The position numbers were made by a program, and so were the translations under genes. The notes beneath the pieces are model-generated. The model was not told where the DNA came from. It saw only the letters and a program-made list of their open reading frames with translations, and ran no database searches. A DNA stretch of 64,000 nucleotides from Aliarcobacter cryaerophilus ATCC 43158. GTDB lineage: Bacteria > Campylobacterota > Campylobacteria > Campylobacterales > Arcobacteraceae. Position 1 is the stretch's first letter. Every line of letters starts with the position of its first letter. Below, in pieces: positions 8,901-16,673 of this stretch. The stretch is from positions 1,302,001 through 1,366,000 of the forward strand of contig NZ_CP032823.1 of NCBI RefSeq assembly GCF_003660105.1, given 5' to 3'.

Positions 8901-9574
8901 CCATCAGTTGATATACTATTTTTTCCTGTTACAATATCAAGATTTTGAGCATAAATCTTAGCATTTAATTTTAATGTTTGTGCATATAGTTCAGCTTTAT
9001 TTACATTTGAACTATTTAATCCATCTCCATCTATATCAATATGCCCACCTTTTACATCAAAACCATTGAAAGAACCATTTTGAATATTTGGATTTCCTGT
9101 TGTGATAGTTGCTTTATATGTATTTATAAATCCTGCACCATTTATATAAATACCATTTGGATTTGCTACAACTACATTTGCTCTATCTCCTGCAACTTCT
9201 GTAAAACCTCTTAGATGTGTTTTATTTTTGCTTGTTACTTCATTTAAAATTGTTGTTGCTGTACCATTTCTTAAATTCTCATTTCCATAAATATAACCCG
9301 CAAGTTGAGTATTTGTTTGGCTTTTATTTGAGTTGTTTAGTATAAGTCCCTCTTTGTTTACATTATAATCACTAAACTTATTATGAGATAATCCAGTTTG
9401 ATTTGGTGTTACTATATTTACAACAGGCACTCCATTTCTTGCAGTTTCTATGTTTGCTTGGTTTTGTTTTGGTGCATTATTATCAACAACTAAACCTCCT
9501 GCAATTAATGTTTGTTGCAACAATAAGAATATCACTACTTTTATTGCAACTATTTTTTTAAATTTCCTTTTCAT
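2987..9574 (-). CDS. CdiA/filamentous haemagglutinin-like TpsA exoprotein (HecA-like), lipase-like C-terminus
   Basis: 2195 residues. There is a signal peptide at about 1-26, then a TPS secretion domain to about 280 with the hallmark NPNGI at 138-142. Long FHA-type beta-helix repeats rich in Asn/Ile/Leu follow, of the form NNINLEASKLNA. At about 1380-1490 the helix is interrupted by a charged coiled-coil and an Ala-rich helix. Residues ~1504-1889 are duplicated at 1-1157. The last ~300 residues form the variable end: HSQ near 2075, FGSP near 2110, GDFVGEALGGN near 2135 and SPHS near 2176 resemble the Ser-Asp-His arrangement of alpha/beta-hydrolase lipases. TpsB lies immediately upstream (11 bp gap), and a coupled lipoprotein follows. 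In Arcobacter this gene pair is often called hecB-hecA. TpsA identity is firm; the lipase-like toxin reading is inference. Confidence 0.9.
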   Translation of the reverse strand: MKRKFKKIVAIKVVIFLLLQQTLIAGGLVVDNNAPKQNQANIETARNGVPVVNIVTPNQTGLSHNKFSDYNVNKEGLILNNSNKSQTNTQLAGYIYGNENLRNGTATTILNEVTSKNKTHLRGFTEVAGDRANVVVANPNGIYINGAGFINTYKATITTGNPNIQNGSFNGFDVKGGHIDIDGDGLNSSNVNKAELYAQTLKLNAKIYAQNLDIVTGKNSISTDGTIKNIENINDEKPILALDSSSLGGIYANKINLIGTSKGVGVNLPIEITAQDDFKLSADGKIVLDKVIAEKNIDIKSSSDSINTNIVYGNSVNMEAKDSITNEEIIVAQENIDLKAKDIINKNAIATLNKDINITAQNLTNYNTIYSNDSVNLYVEDTLLNTTNNDIVDLGNEKAIIFAVNSINIQGDKDKTQRTQNVVNDKSIIKTQNKDINIYAKRFDNLASNPNIKGKFIDGSSKSIQNGTRLNTTIIARDQAGYAYNAYQIYTDTMSYEPYEYAEVLSGNNINLDVNNVNNNYSLIFANNNMFLNIDKLSNNSVDIVKLVTTYKDIYIHKTEKKKWYKGGGTRHSSQYIGTQVYYDVNIIDQINSTIQAGNSIYGNVNKLQNGLLENKVLETSTYNPSNNYLINTAINEKSKNNQNYNLPKNKYGMFVSVDPNKNLDYLVESNPLYTNYSNFIGSSYFLEKMNYQGDRKTKRLGDAGYETKLVSDAIFRLKGQRTLNPDFQNENEQFVALMDSAVNLSGILDLELGKPLSQQQLANLTEDIVWMEEQIVDGKLVLVPVVYLAKDYEYLKGASIVAKNIDLDVKDSLNNSGTIKTNENMNISANSITNNAGVLLSKGKATLISNDDFVNKNGGSIKGSDVQIASINGSVINETYSNTNNLKFGINDFTYTNLGKTSSIEATNGNLVIQAKNDITNIGANLSAKDSLLLQTQSGDINLNAIKLEQGYNVYFKGGFDKAKDVQYQTSDINANNILMQSGNNINLEASKLNANNQINLNAQNDVNILALNSEYYRDTQTTTKGFMSKKTQRDMVYKESVNSSELNANDIVINASNNVNLEASKLKAQDNIIVNAKDGDVNIIAKEYREGELHERSKSSFGGLKKSVDIKAIDALRLNSALLETQAANVVITSGKDINILASEINSGADIQLKALENVLIASQSEYLKTREVHEKSSFNLKGLTGLLGSDENIYSKELTKNDKLSSSSVSSSLNAKKDIIVDSGSTTIIGSNLEANNIEIKADTGEINILSSQDVENSNYLNKKLGIGLISAEKGITQNFKDMFSGETKIKFEVGRLEMSEFDKSTQSVTNNSSNIKARENLVLDSLSDINVVGSNLEAKDNLVLNSQIGDINILNSIDVYNEDIKEKSFKASVSGTVQNEYVEIVSAVKSAKESAEQLKQVKDDYSNYKKEVKKLENTLSDLKQRYKNKEVGIDYEDVEDLSEFIDELKSQERFYVAAVAAATADLASKTVAIATQAAAAAASSGTWGFSAGISLDVNGNKSNTNNNSTSSNASNIVAKNIIINTDEKLSTKVNVTGSNVIADENLYVNTNNLNVKASQDMITSSNDSKSLNGSVSYTMYGGGGGTAGLGFGKSDSSSDSFLNNNSNLQSNNMYLNVKNDAIFQGANLRANDTLNLNVGNNLVLESLRDENSSSHKGFNVNVGGSSSSVNGGFSMSNGVSQSKQTVLSSITGDKVNVNVGNNTHLKGSLLASGNFTEDGNFVDNKNLNLTTNTLTFENLSNSNYSSNKSLGANANFNLGSKNDKNQDVQKGISSVGYQASNSLEVNASKTLATLGTGNVTVKDIENSDELDRLNRDTNAINKDLYSSKTGTKVDATLDTRLLTEEGREQIKKEYEDMNKNMNIIAGTLPDANSDNPIEATVGEVWNALTKYLTLGIISSNENNGGILAQIPVLTGVEDSQHKVLQIVNEQSDKYKQSKEDFIRFEDSSYYKSLSDEDKKLFGGQNLYVSKEPITVTKDTATYQNSINGMMNNVGEAIKNGLQQTGQIDIKNKSELELNVNYNPSYGFIGDLFESFVDKSGIGTTGIAKQTGGFVYDTTTARGSDGSNFAMHSQANAIVYNGVAYVQTTTGLKPISNRTDITKTFVSFGSPMNGKDMDKIIKSMGYEYSGAYTKNGDFVGEALGGNKVNNQQADILDRLNILNAGKLFTNDSPHSTYICQDFGTNVKCGYKK
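3909..5065 (-). repeat. Partial duplicate of the cdiA 3' region, copy 1 (inside cdiA)
   Basis: This is the in-gene counterpart of 1-1157. It encodes residues ~1504-1889 of the CdiA-like protein, just after the helical Ala-rich insert and just before the variable C-terminal toxin segment. Direct repeats of this kind allow recombination that swaps toxin ends between a main gene and an orphan module. Confidence 0.9.
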
Positions 9575-9585
9575 TTTTATTTCCC

Positions 9586-11217
9586 CTAAAAATTATAAAC
9601 TAAATTAAAACCAACAAAATCTGAACTCTTATCTTTAGTATCTTCCGTATCCTTTATCGGAGTATTATAAAGAAGTTCAAAATTTATCTTTTTCCAGTAA
9701 ACTCTACTTCCAATAGCACCACCTGTTATCTCTCCTCCCATACTATATATATTTTTATCCACAAATCCATAATCAAATCCTATATAAGGCATAAATATAA
9801 ATTCATTTAAATCATATCTTTGAGATAGTTCATTTCTTGCATAAAAGCCTTTATTTCCACTTAAACCTGTTTTATTAAATCCTCTTACACTATAAATTCC
9901 ACCAACACTTATCTCCTCTGTTCCAAAAAGATTATTCTTTGAGTATTGTCCTCTTAAAAATAAAGAGTATTGCAGCCTATTTAATGTATCAAAATATTTA
10001 TTGAAACCAAAATCTAAAGTGGCTTTCTCAAAATATTTTTCTTGATTTGCAAACTCCTCTTTTTTACCACCTATACCTTTGTGATATAAAAGTTTTGAAT
10101 AAAAATCAAAACTATTTGATTTATAACTGTGCTTATATCCAAAACCAAATGGATTTGTTGTATAGCTTTGTAAATCTAATTTAACTTCATTTAAGTAATT
10201 TTTTGTAGTTCTATCTTCATAATTTATAATAAAACTAAAATTATTATTCAAGTTATGGAAAACCTTATAATCTAACTCTATTCCATAAGAATAATTGTCA
10301 CCATTTGATTGGAAATCATTACCAAAATAATCACTATTTATCTGCTTATAATTTGAGTAACTATAAAAGAGGTTAAATAACAGTTTTTCAATAGGAAAAG
10401 AGTAGTTTATAGATGTTCCAAAAGTTTTATTATTTGTCTTTAAAGCATAATCAGTTGAATTTAGGTTTAGTGATAAAATATCACTAATTTCAAATAAGTT
10501 TTCATAGTTTAAATTACTATATATTTGATATTTCCCTGTATATTCTGTACCAAAATTATTTAAACCAATATTTCCATAATATGGATTTTGAGTACTTAGA
10601 TTTTCTATATTTATTATTGAATAACCTATTTTTGAAGCTGGAAGTAATTGTAAATCTAGTTCTTGAGAATTTAATCTTTCACTTTGCATAATAGCTACTT
10701 CTAAATCTTTTATATTTAGAACTCTATCTTTATAGTTAATGTATAAATTTGAGCTATTTAATCCTTTTGTCTTAATTTCTTCAATTTTTCCCTCTAAAAC
10801 ATCAATTTCTAAGCCATTTTTACTTAAATCTTGTGCTTTTAAATATGCCTTGCTTGTAATAAAACCTCTATTTATATACCTATTTGTGATTTTATCTCGT
10901 AAATTTGATAAGTTTTTCATACCATTACATTTTTTTAGATATGGTTTTATAATATTTTCAAAATAATCATCTTCGAAAACTGTCACATCTTTAATAATTA
11001 TTGTTTCAATATTAATACAATTTTCCTCTATTGTGTCATCATCTATTTTTATAATATTTTTTTCAAAACTTTTTTCATTTAATTGAGGTTGATTATCTTT
11101 TTGTTGTTCAAAAATTCGTTTTTGTTCAAAATCTTTTATTTGTTGATTTACAATATCTGTTGGTGTTTGTGCACATATAATATTTATAAATAGAATAAGT
11201 ATTATTAAGTATTTCAT
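9586..11217 (-). CDS. TpsB outer-membrane transporter of the two-partner system (FhaC/ShlB/HecB family)
   Basis: 543 residues. A signal peptide (about 1-16) is followed by a Gln-rich linker and POTRA domains (about 60-150, including a ShlB-type stretch ending in EGKIEEI). The rest is a beta-barrel rich in alternating aromatic residues and ending in Phe. The conserved VRGF motif of the plug-lock loop is at 444-447, within YSVRGFNKTGLSG. It exports the CdiA-like TpsA encoded 11 bp downstream by recognising its TPS domain. A purine-rich AGGGGA lies about 11 nt upstream of the ATG. The 88 bp gap to the ABC permease upstream probably holds the promoter. Confidence 0.93.
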   Translation of the reverse strand: MKYLIILILFINIICAQTPTDIVNQQIKDFEQKRIFEQQKDNQPQLNEKSFEKNIIKIDDDTIEENCINIETIIIKDVTVFEDDYFENIIKPYLKKCNGMKNLSNLRDKITNRYINRGFITSKAYLKAQDLSKNGLEIDVLEGKIEEIKTKGLNSSNLYINYKDRVLNIKDLEVAIMQSERLNSQELDLQLLPASKIGYSIINIENLSTQNPYYGNIGLNNFGTEYTGKYQIYSNLNYENLFEISDILSLNLNSTDYALKTNNKTFGTSINYSFPIEKLLFNLFYSYSNYKQINSDYFGNDFQSNGDNYSYGIELDYKVFHNLNNNFSFIINYEDRTTKNYLNEVKLDLQSYTTNPFGFGYKHSYKSNSFDFYSKLLYHKGIGGKKEEFANQEKYFEKATLDFGFNKYFDTLNRLQYSLFLRGQYSKNNLFGTEEISVGGIYSVRGFNKTGLSGNKGFYARNELSQRYDLNEFIFMPYIGFDYGFVDKNIYSMGGEITGGAIGSRVYWKKINFELLYNTPIKDTEDTKDKSSDFVGFNLVYNF

Positions 11218-11305
11218 ATTTATTAAATCCCCTAAATTTAAAAATATTTATCAATAAGTAAAAAATGATATTACTCATTTATAATTAAAAATAACTTAAA
11301 TTATT

Positions 11306-12517
11306 TTATTCATATCTTAAAGCATCTATTGGATTTAATCTTGCAGCTTTTCTTGCAGGAAAATATCCAAAAATTACACCTATTAATGTTGAGAAAATAA
11401 ACGATATTAAGATAATTTGACTATTAATTATATATGGTAAATCAAAAATCCCAACTACCATATATCCAACTCCAAGCCCTAAAAATATTCCTATAATTCC
11501 GCCCAAAGTTGAAAGAACTATTGCTTCAATTAGAAATTGTAGTAGAACTTCACTTTGCATAGCACCAATAGCAAGTCGTATTCCAATCTCTCTAGTTCTT
11601 TCAGTTACAGAAACAAGCATAATATTCATAATCCCAATTCCACCAACAAGTAAAGAAATAGCAGCAATAGAACCTAATAAATATGTCAGCATTTTTGTTG
11701 TGCTTGTCATTGTATTTAAAATATCTTTCATATCACGAATATGAAAATTATCACTTTCACCTACTTTTACGGCTCTTCTATCTTGCATTAAAGATATTAT
11801 TTGCTCTTTAGCATCTTCAATATATTTTTCTTCCATAACTGATACAATTATAGAAGATACATCTAAATTTCCTTGAATTTTTCTTTGATACATTTTAAGT
11901 GGAGTTATTACAACCTCATCTTGATCTCTTCCAAAACTACTAGCTCCTTTTGAAGCTAAAACCCCAATTACACTACAAGGAAAGTTTTTTAGTCTAATAG
12001 TTGCACCTATTGGATTTTCATCTCCAAAAAGATTTTTAACAACTGTTGTTCCCAAAATACAAACACTTTTTCCACTTGAAAGTTCACTTTCTTCAAAACT
12101 TCTTCCTTGTTCAACTTCCCAATCTTTTATAATAAAATAATCACTTGTAGTTCCAACAATCAAAGATGAATTACTTTTGTTTCCAAAAACAACATTTGCC
12201 ATACCAGAGTTTTCAGCTGTAACTCCTTTTAGATTTGAAACTTCATTTTTTATAGCAGTTATATCTTCAATTTTAAAAGGTTTTGCACTATTATCATCTC
12301 TTGGAGCTCCTCTTTTTTCTTGACCAACTCGAACATTTAACATATTGCTTCCAAGTTTTTCTATATTTGCTGTCACATTTGCTGTTGTTCCATCTCCTAT
12401 CATAACCATGGCAATTACAGATGCAACTCCAATAACAATTCCTAAAATTGTAAGAATAGACCTTAATATATTTCTTCTTATCTCTTTTATTGCTATTAAT
12501 AAAGCATTTAACAACAT
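11306..12517 (-). CDS. MacB-type ABC transporter permease (FtsX fold)
   Basis: 403 residues with the MacB/FtsX layout. One N-terminal membrane helix (about 18-40) precedes a large periplasmic domain (MacB_PCD). Three helices follow near 275-300, 330-355 and 368-390, and the conserved ERTREIGIRLAIGA coupling region lies after the second. Its ATG shares one base with the stop of the upstream ATPase (TAATG), so the two are translationally coupled. Here the permease and ATPase are separate polypeptides, unlike E. coli MacB, where they are fused. It would form a mechanotransmission pump with the adaptor and TolC-like protein of the same operon; the substrate is unknown. Confidence 0.9.
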   Translation of the reverse strand: MLLNALLIAIKEIRRNILRSILTILGIVIGVASVIAMVMIGDGTTANVTANIEKLGSNMLNVRVGQEKRGAPRDDNSAKPFKIEDITAIKNEVSNLKGVTAENSGMANVVFGNKSNSSLIVGTTSDYFIIKDWEVEQGRSFEESELSSGKSVCILGTTVVKNLFGDENPIGATIRLKNFPCSVIGVLASKGASSFGRDQDEVVITPLKMYQRKIQGNLDVSSIIVSVMEEKYIEDAKEQIISLMQDRRAVKVGESDNFHIRDMKDILNTMTSTTKMLTYLLGSIAAISLLVGGIGIMNIMLVSVTERTREIGIRLAIGAMQSEVLLQFLIEAIVLSTLGGIIGIFLGLGVGYMVVGIFDLPYIINSQIILISFIFSTLIGVIFGYFPARKAARLNPIDALRYE

Positions 12518-13221
12518 TATTTAAATCCTTTTTTCAAAGACTCTTCTATATTTCCATCTCTAAAATATATAACTCTTGAAGCATAAGCAGCCATATCTTC
12601 TTCATGTGTTACCATAATAATAGTAATATTTAACTCTTCATTTAATTTTTTAAGTAACTCCATAACTTCAATACTTTTTATACTATCAAGATTTCCAGTA
12701 GGCTCATCTGCTAAAAGCAAAAGTGGTTTTGTAACAATAGCACGTGCAATTGCAACACGTTGTTGCTGTCCACCACTAAGCTCCGCTGGAGTATGTTTAA
12801 TAACACTTTCAAGACCAACTTTTTTTAGAGCATCTTTTGCCATCTCATATCTTTTATCTTTTGCTATTTTTCTATAGACAAGCGGTAATTCAACATTTTC
12901 TAAAGCAGTTGTTCTTCCTAATAGATTAAAACCTTGAAAAACAAAACCTATATAATTTCTTCGTAAAATTGCCATTTGATTTAGATTTAAATTTTCAACA
13001 TTCACTCCATCAAACAAATACTCTCCACTACTTGGCTTATCCAAACATCCAATAATATTCATAGAAGTAGATTTTCCACTTCCACTAGCACCCATAATAG
13101 CTACAAATTCACCTTTAAAAATCTTTAAATCAACCCCATTTAAAGCAAAAGTCTCATTTGAACCAGCTCCATAGCTCTTTTTTATATTTTTAAACTCTAT
13201 TAAAACTTCACTATTTTTCAT
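12517..13221 (-). CDS. MacB/LolD-type ABC transporter ATP-binding protein
   Basis: 234 residues, a complete nucleotide-binding domain. Walker [10 protein letters not shown] is near 44-52, the Q-loop follows in VFQGFNLL, the signature is LSGGQQQR, and Walker B is LLLADEP followed by TGNLDS, which is typical of the MacB/LolD/FtsE branch. The switch His is in [11 protein letters not shown]. It is one base out of overlap with the downstream permease and 6 bp from the upstream adaptor gene, so this is a single operon. It powers the tripartite exporter. Confidence 0.93.
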   Translation of the reverse strand: MKNSEVLIEFKNIKKSYGAGSNETFALNGVDLKIFKGEFVAIMGASGSGKSTSMNIIGCLDKPSSGEYLFDGVNVENLNLNQMAILRRNYIGFVFQGFNLLGRTTALENVELPLVYRKIAKDKRYEMAKDALKKVGLESVIKHTPAELSGGQQQRVAIARAIVTKPLLLLADEPTGNLDSIKSIEVMELLKKLNEELNITIIMVTHEEDMAAYASRVIYFRDGNIEESLKKGFK

Positions 13222-13227
13222 AAGTTT

Positions 13228-14481
13228 TTAATTTCCAGATTTTTGTGAAATAATTACTTCATCACCAATTTTTAAAGTTTCAGATAAGACAGATGACTGT
13301 TTTGAATCACTATCTATAACTTTAACTTTTAACTCTTTTGGTTTTCCAGATTCAAGAATATAAATAGTTGCCAAACCATCTTTTGCTTTATTATCTTTTG
13401 CAACACTTCCTTGAGCTCTAAAATTTGGTGGAGTTCCAAAACTAGCTGATTTTGTAGCTGTTTTTTCAAAACTTTTTTTTGGTATAAATCTTAATGCACT
13501 ATTTGGGATTAAAACCTGCTCTTTTATATTTTTTGTAATAATCTTTGCGTTTGCTGTCATTCCTGGTTTTAAAAGAAGTTCACTATTATCAACACTTACA
13601 ACGGTTTCATAAGTTACAACACCATTTGTAGTAATTGGATTTAACCTTACTTGTTTTATTTTCCCTTTGAACTCTTTATTTGGATATGCATCAACTGTAA
13701 AAGTTACATCTAAATTATCTTTAATATCAGCAACATCTGCTTCATCAATACTTACAACTAAATCCATATTTGTCAAATCTTTTGCAAGAGTAAAAAGTTT
13801 TGGAGCTTGCATAGTAGCTGCTAATGTCTGCCCTATTTCTACTTCTCTATTTAAAACTATTCCATCAATAGAAGATTTCACAGAAGCTTTTTCTAAATTT
13901 TGTAAATCATTTTTTAAGTTTGATAAAGCTTGAGCTACTTTTGATTTTGACGCTTCTAAACTTGCAATTGCTGATTCATAAGCAAATTTTGTGTCATCAA
14001 ATTCATTTTGTGATGGATATTTTCCACCTGAGTTATCAAACATTTTTTTTGTTCTATCATATAGTAATTTTTTATTTTTAAGAGCTACTTCACTCTCTTT
14101 TTGATTTGCTTTTGAAATAGCTAAAGCTGCTTTTGAACTTTCAACTTGTGCATCTAGTTTTACTGTATCAATTTTTGCTAAAACTTGACCAACCTTAACT
14201 TCATCATTAAAATCTACAAAAATCTCTTTTATAGTTCCAGATACTTCAATTCCAATTTCAACACTATTTGTCGGTTTTATATTTCCACTAGCACTAACAA
14301 CAACCATCAAATCACCTATTTTTACTTTAGAAGTTACATATTCTATTTTTTGGTTATCATTTTTTGGAAAAAACATATAAATTAAAATAGCAATAACAAA
14401 AACAACAATTCCCAAAATTATATATTTGTAAGAACTTTTCTTATCTTTGTAATTATTTAGCTCATCTTTTAAGTTACTCAT
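13228..14481 (-). CDS. MacA-like periplasmic adaptor (HlyD/RND membrane-fusion family)
   Basis: 417 residues. An N-terminal membrane anchor (about 20-40) is followed by a lipoyl half-motif (SASGNIKPTNSVEIGIEVSG), an alpha-helical hairpin with heptad-like Ala/Lys/Leu pattern (about 110-200), the second lipoyl half (SSIDGIVLNREVEIGQT), a beta-barrel domain and a membrane-proximal domain. This is the order found in MacA. It bridges the MacB-type permease and the TolC-like channel encoded on either side. Gene spacing is 6 bp downstream and 13 bp upstream. Confidence 0.9.
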   Translation of the reverse strand: MSNLKDELNNYKDKKSSYKYIILGIVVFVIAILIYMFFPKNDNQKIEYVTSKVKIGDLMVVVSASGNIKPTNSVEIGIEVSGTIKEIFVDFNDEVKVGQVLAKIDTVKLDAQVESSKAALAISKANQKESEVALKNKKLLYDRTKKMFDNSGGKYPSQNEFDDTKFAYESAIASLEASKSKVAQALSNLKNDLQNLEKASVKSSIDGIVLNREVEIGQTLAATMQAPKLFTLAKDLTNMDLVVSIDEADVADIKDNLDVTFTVDAYPNKEFKGKIKQVRLNPITTNGVVTYETVVSVDNSELLLKPGMTANAKIITKNIKEQVLIPNSALRFIPKKSFEKTATKSASFGTPPNFRAQGSVAKDNKAKDGLATIYILESGKPKELKVKVIDSDSKQSSVLSETLKIGDEVIISQKSGN

Positions 14482-14494
14482 AATCTTTTAACCT

Positions 14495-15727
14495 TTAATT
14501 TTTTATCTTAAAATATAGTTTTGCATATTGTTGCAAAATATTTATATTGTTTATCAAAATATCAAACTCATTGATAGTTTTTGTATTTTCTAAAATCTCT
14601 AAATCATACTTTGATGTCATTCCAGCTTCACTTGAAATTTGGTTTGCACCTATTAACTCTTCATAAAGTTTTATATTTTTATTTATTGTCTCATTTTGTT
14701 TTAAATATGTATCAATTTTTGTGAAAATCTGTTCATACTCAAATGCTGTTTCATTTTTCAAATCATTTACCAAAGATTTTTGTTTTAAAACTTCTATTTT
14801 TGATTCTTGAACTTTTGAAGATTTTGTATAATCATATAAAGGCATAGACAAAATCAAACTTCCACTAGAGCTTGCATCATCTTTATTTGTATCATTAATC
14901 ATACTATTAAACTTCTCATCTTGAGTTGAATAACTAGCTTTTGCACTTAAACTTAGTTTTGGAAGATATTGACTTTTTTTTATTTTATATTCACTATTTA
15001 ACATCTCAACTTTCGCATCTGCTTCCAAAATTGAGTAATTTTTATCTAAAAATATATCTTTTTGAGCTCTTTTAAAGTCTAAAACTTCTATATCTTCATA
15101 CTTCAAATCTGTATATTTTGCTAATTCTTGCTCTTTCTCTTTTAAACTATTTTTTAAAACTATCTCCTCTTTTTGGATTAAATTTTTACTCATAATTGCA
15201 TTATTTAACTCTATAACATCAGCTCTTCCAGCATCGTATTGAATTTTTTTGATTATTAATTCAATATCTTTATTTACAATCCTATACTCATTTTGCTTTA
15301 TCTCTAGATTCAATTTTTTAATATCTAATAAAGTGTTATAAATTGTATAAACTAATTGTGAATTTTGATTCTCCCATGACAACATTTCATATTTAAATCT
15401 ATTATCAGCATAATCTATTTTAAAACCTATTCCACCTGATTCATAAATAGATTGAGTAAATCCAATAGATGCACTTTTTGTATTTTTATTATTTATATTA
15501 CGGCTATTTTCATCAGAAAATGAGTGATTTCTTCCAATATTTCCACTTAAATCAATAGGGCTTATCCAATCATATTTTTGACTTTGTTGTCTTGTTTGTA
15601 TAGATTCTTTTTCCAAAAGTCTATACTCTTTTTTATCTTTTTGAATAATTTGTAAATCTTTCTCATTTGCATTTAGATGACTTATAAATATATTCAAAAG
15701 AAATAAAAATAATAGTAGTTTTTTCAA
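14495..15727 (-). CDS. TolC-family outer-membrane efflux channel
   Basis: 410 residues with a signal peptide (about 1-20, ending SHLNA). Two TolC-like helical repeats contain long coiled-coil segments and short strands such as SASIGFTQSIYESGGIG and GSLILSMPLYDYTKSSK, the usual paired pattern of outer-membrane efflux proteins. It is the first gene of a four-gene minus-strand operon with the adaptor, ATPase and permease. The start lies 147 bp from the divergent exbB gene, and a Fur-type palindrome is in that gap, so iron control could act in both directions. Confidence 0.88.
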   Translation of the reverse strand: MKKLLLFLFLLNIFISHLNANEKDLQIIQKDKKEYRLLEKESIQTRQQSQKYDWISPIDLSGNIGRNHSFSDENSRNINNKNTKSASIGFTQSIYESGGIGFKIDYADNRFKYEMLSWENQNSQLVYTIYNTLLDIKKLNLEIKQNEYRIVNKDIELIIKKIQYDAGRADVIELNNAIMSKNLIQKEEIVLKNSLKEKEQELAKYTDLKYEDIEVLDFKRAQKDIFLDKNYSILEADAKVEMLNSEYKIKKSQYLPKLSLSAKASYSTQDEKFNSMINDTNKDDASSSGSLILSMPLYDYTKSSKVQESKIEVLKQKSLVNDLKNETAFEYEQIFTKIDTYLKQNETINKNIKLYEELIGANQISSEAGMTSKYDLEILENTKTINEFDILINNINILQQYAKLYFKIKN

Positions 15728-15815
15728 TTCTCTTTCCTTTAAAGTTTATACGAAATTATATATAATATATTTTAATACTATTTTAACAAAAAATTAATTT
15801 TATTGCAAAAATTAA

Positions 15816-15828
15816 GATAATTATTATC
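15816..15828. promoter_or_regulatory. Fur-type operator upstream of exbB-exbD-tonB
   Basis: GATAATTATTATC is a perfect odd palindrome (GATAAT-T-ATTATC) matching the 6-1-6 half-site layout of Fur boxes. It lies 47 bp before the exbB start, in the divergent gap with the tolC-like operon. The same 13 bases recur at 53114-53126. The assignment rests on sequence and on the iron-related genes downstream. Confidence 0.75.
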
Positions 15829-15874
15829 AATATTGTAATAAAATTCTAAAAATTTAAGAAAAAGGTTCTATTTT

Positions 15875-16306
15875 ATGCATGATATTGAGACATTAAAACA
15901 TTTAGTTGATTATGGAGTAATAGCTTTGTTAGTAATTATGAGCTTTATTGCTGTATTTTTCTTTATTGAAAGAGTTCTGTTTTACAAAAAAATTGATGTA
16001 AAAAGCTATAAAACAAAAAAAGCTTTAGATATTGCCCTTACAAAACATCTTACAATAATTGGTACTATTGCTTCAAACTCTCCATATATTGGACTTTTAG
16101 GAACAGTTTTAGCGATTATGCTTACATTTATGACAATGGGAAATGCAGGAGATATAGATGCTTCAAAAATTATGGAGAGTTTAGCACTTGCACTTAAAGC
16201 AACTGCTGCTGGTTTGGTTGTTGCAATTATTTCAATGGTTTTTTACAATATCTTAAGTAGATTTGCAGAAGTTTTGGAAAGTGATTATGAAGCTACAGAA
16301 ATATGA
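15875..16306 (+). CDS. exbB: ExbB-type proton channel subunit (MotA/TolQ/ExbB)
   Basis: 143 residues with three membrane helices (about 12-32, 65-88, 108-130), the short form found in Campylobacterota. The conserved segment after the cytoplasmic loop is visible (IASNSPYIGLLGTVLAIMLTF), with the following ALKATAAGLVVAI helix. With ExbD it uses the proton gradient to energise TonB. It overlaps the exbD start by 20 bp and is preceded by a Fur-type palindrome. Confidence 0.92.
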   Translation: MHDIETLKHLVDYGVIALLVIMSFIAVFFFIERVLFYKKIDVKSYKTKKALDIALTKHLTIIGTIASNSPYIGLLGTVLAIMLTFMTMGNAGDIDASKIMESLALALKATAAGLVVAIISMVFYNILSRFAEVLESDYEATEI

Positions 16307-16664
16307 TTCTATAAATGTAATTCCATTTATAGATGTTTTATTAGTGCTTCTAGCAATAGTTTTATTAACTTCTACATTTATAACAAAAGGAATAATTCCA
16401 GTAAATTTGCCAGATTCTAAAAATGCTAGCAACTTAAAAAGTGACAAAGAGATAATAATAGTTATAAATAACAAAGGTGAATTATTTTTAGAAGATATAA
16501 ACATATCTTTAGAAAATATTGAGTTTGAACTTTTAGAAAAATCTAAAGATACACCAATTCATTTAAATACTGATAAAAGTACACAATTTGAACATTTTGT
16601 AAATGTTTTAGATATGTTGAAGAAAAATGAATTCTCAAATGTATCAATAGTAACAAAGAAGTAA
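16287..16664 (+). CDS. exbD: ExbD-type proton channel subunit
   Basis: 125 residues from ATG 16287. An in-frame start 24 nt earlier is possible, but it would add an atypical tail, and GGAAAG precedes this ATG. The order is a short cytoplasmic N-terminus, one membrane helix (about 13-33) with the essential Asp in NVIPFIDVLLVLL, then a periplasmic domain ending VSIVTKK. It is the partner of ExbB and TonB. The 20 bp overlap with exbB indicates coupling. Confidence 0.92.
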   Translation: MKLQKYDSINVIPFIDVLLVLLAIVLLTSTFITKGIIPVNLPDSKNASNLKSDKEIIIVINNKGELFLEDINISLENIEFELLEKSKDTPIHLNTDKSTQFEHFVNVLDMLKKNEFSNVSIVTKK

Positions 16665-16673
16665 AGGCTTAAA

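Noticed and set aside
2987-9574. CRISPR-like or satellite repeats within the large exoprotein gene
   Set aside because: Repetitiveness stems from degenerate FHA-type protein repeats with varied DNA; there are no identical repeats with regular unique spacers.
16263-16286. Upstream exbD start
   Set aside because: It would add eight atypical residues and deepen the overlap with exbB; the ATG at 16287 yields the usual ExbD N-terminus.
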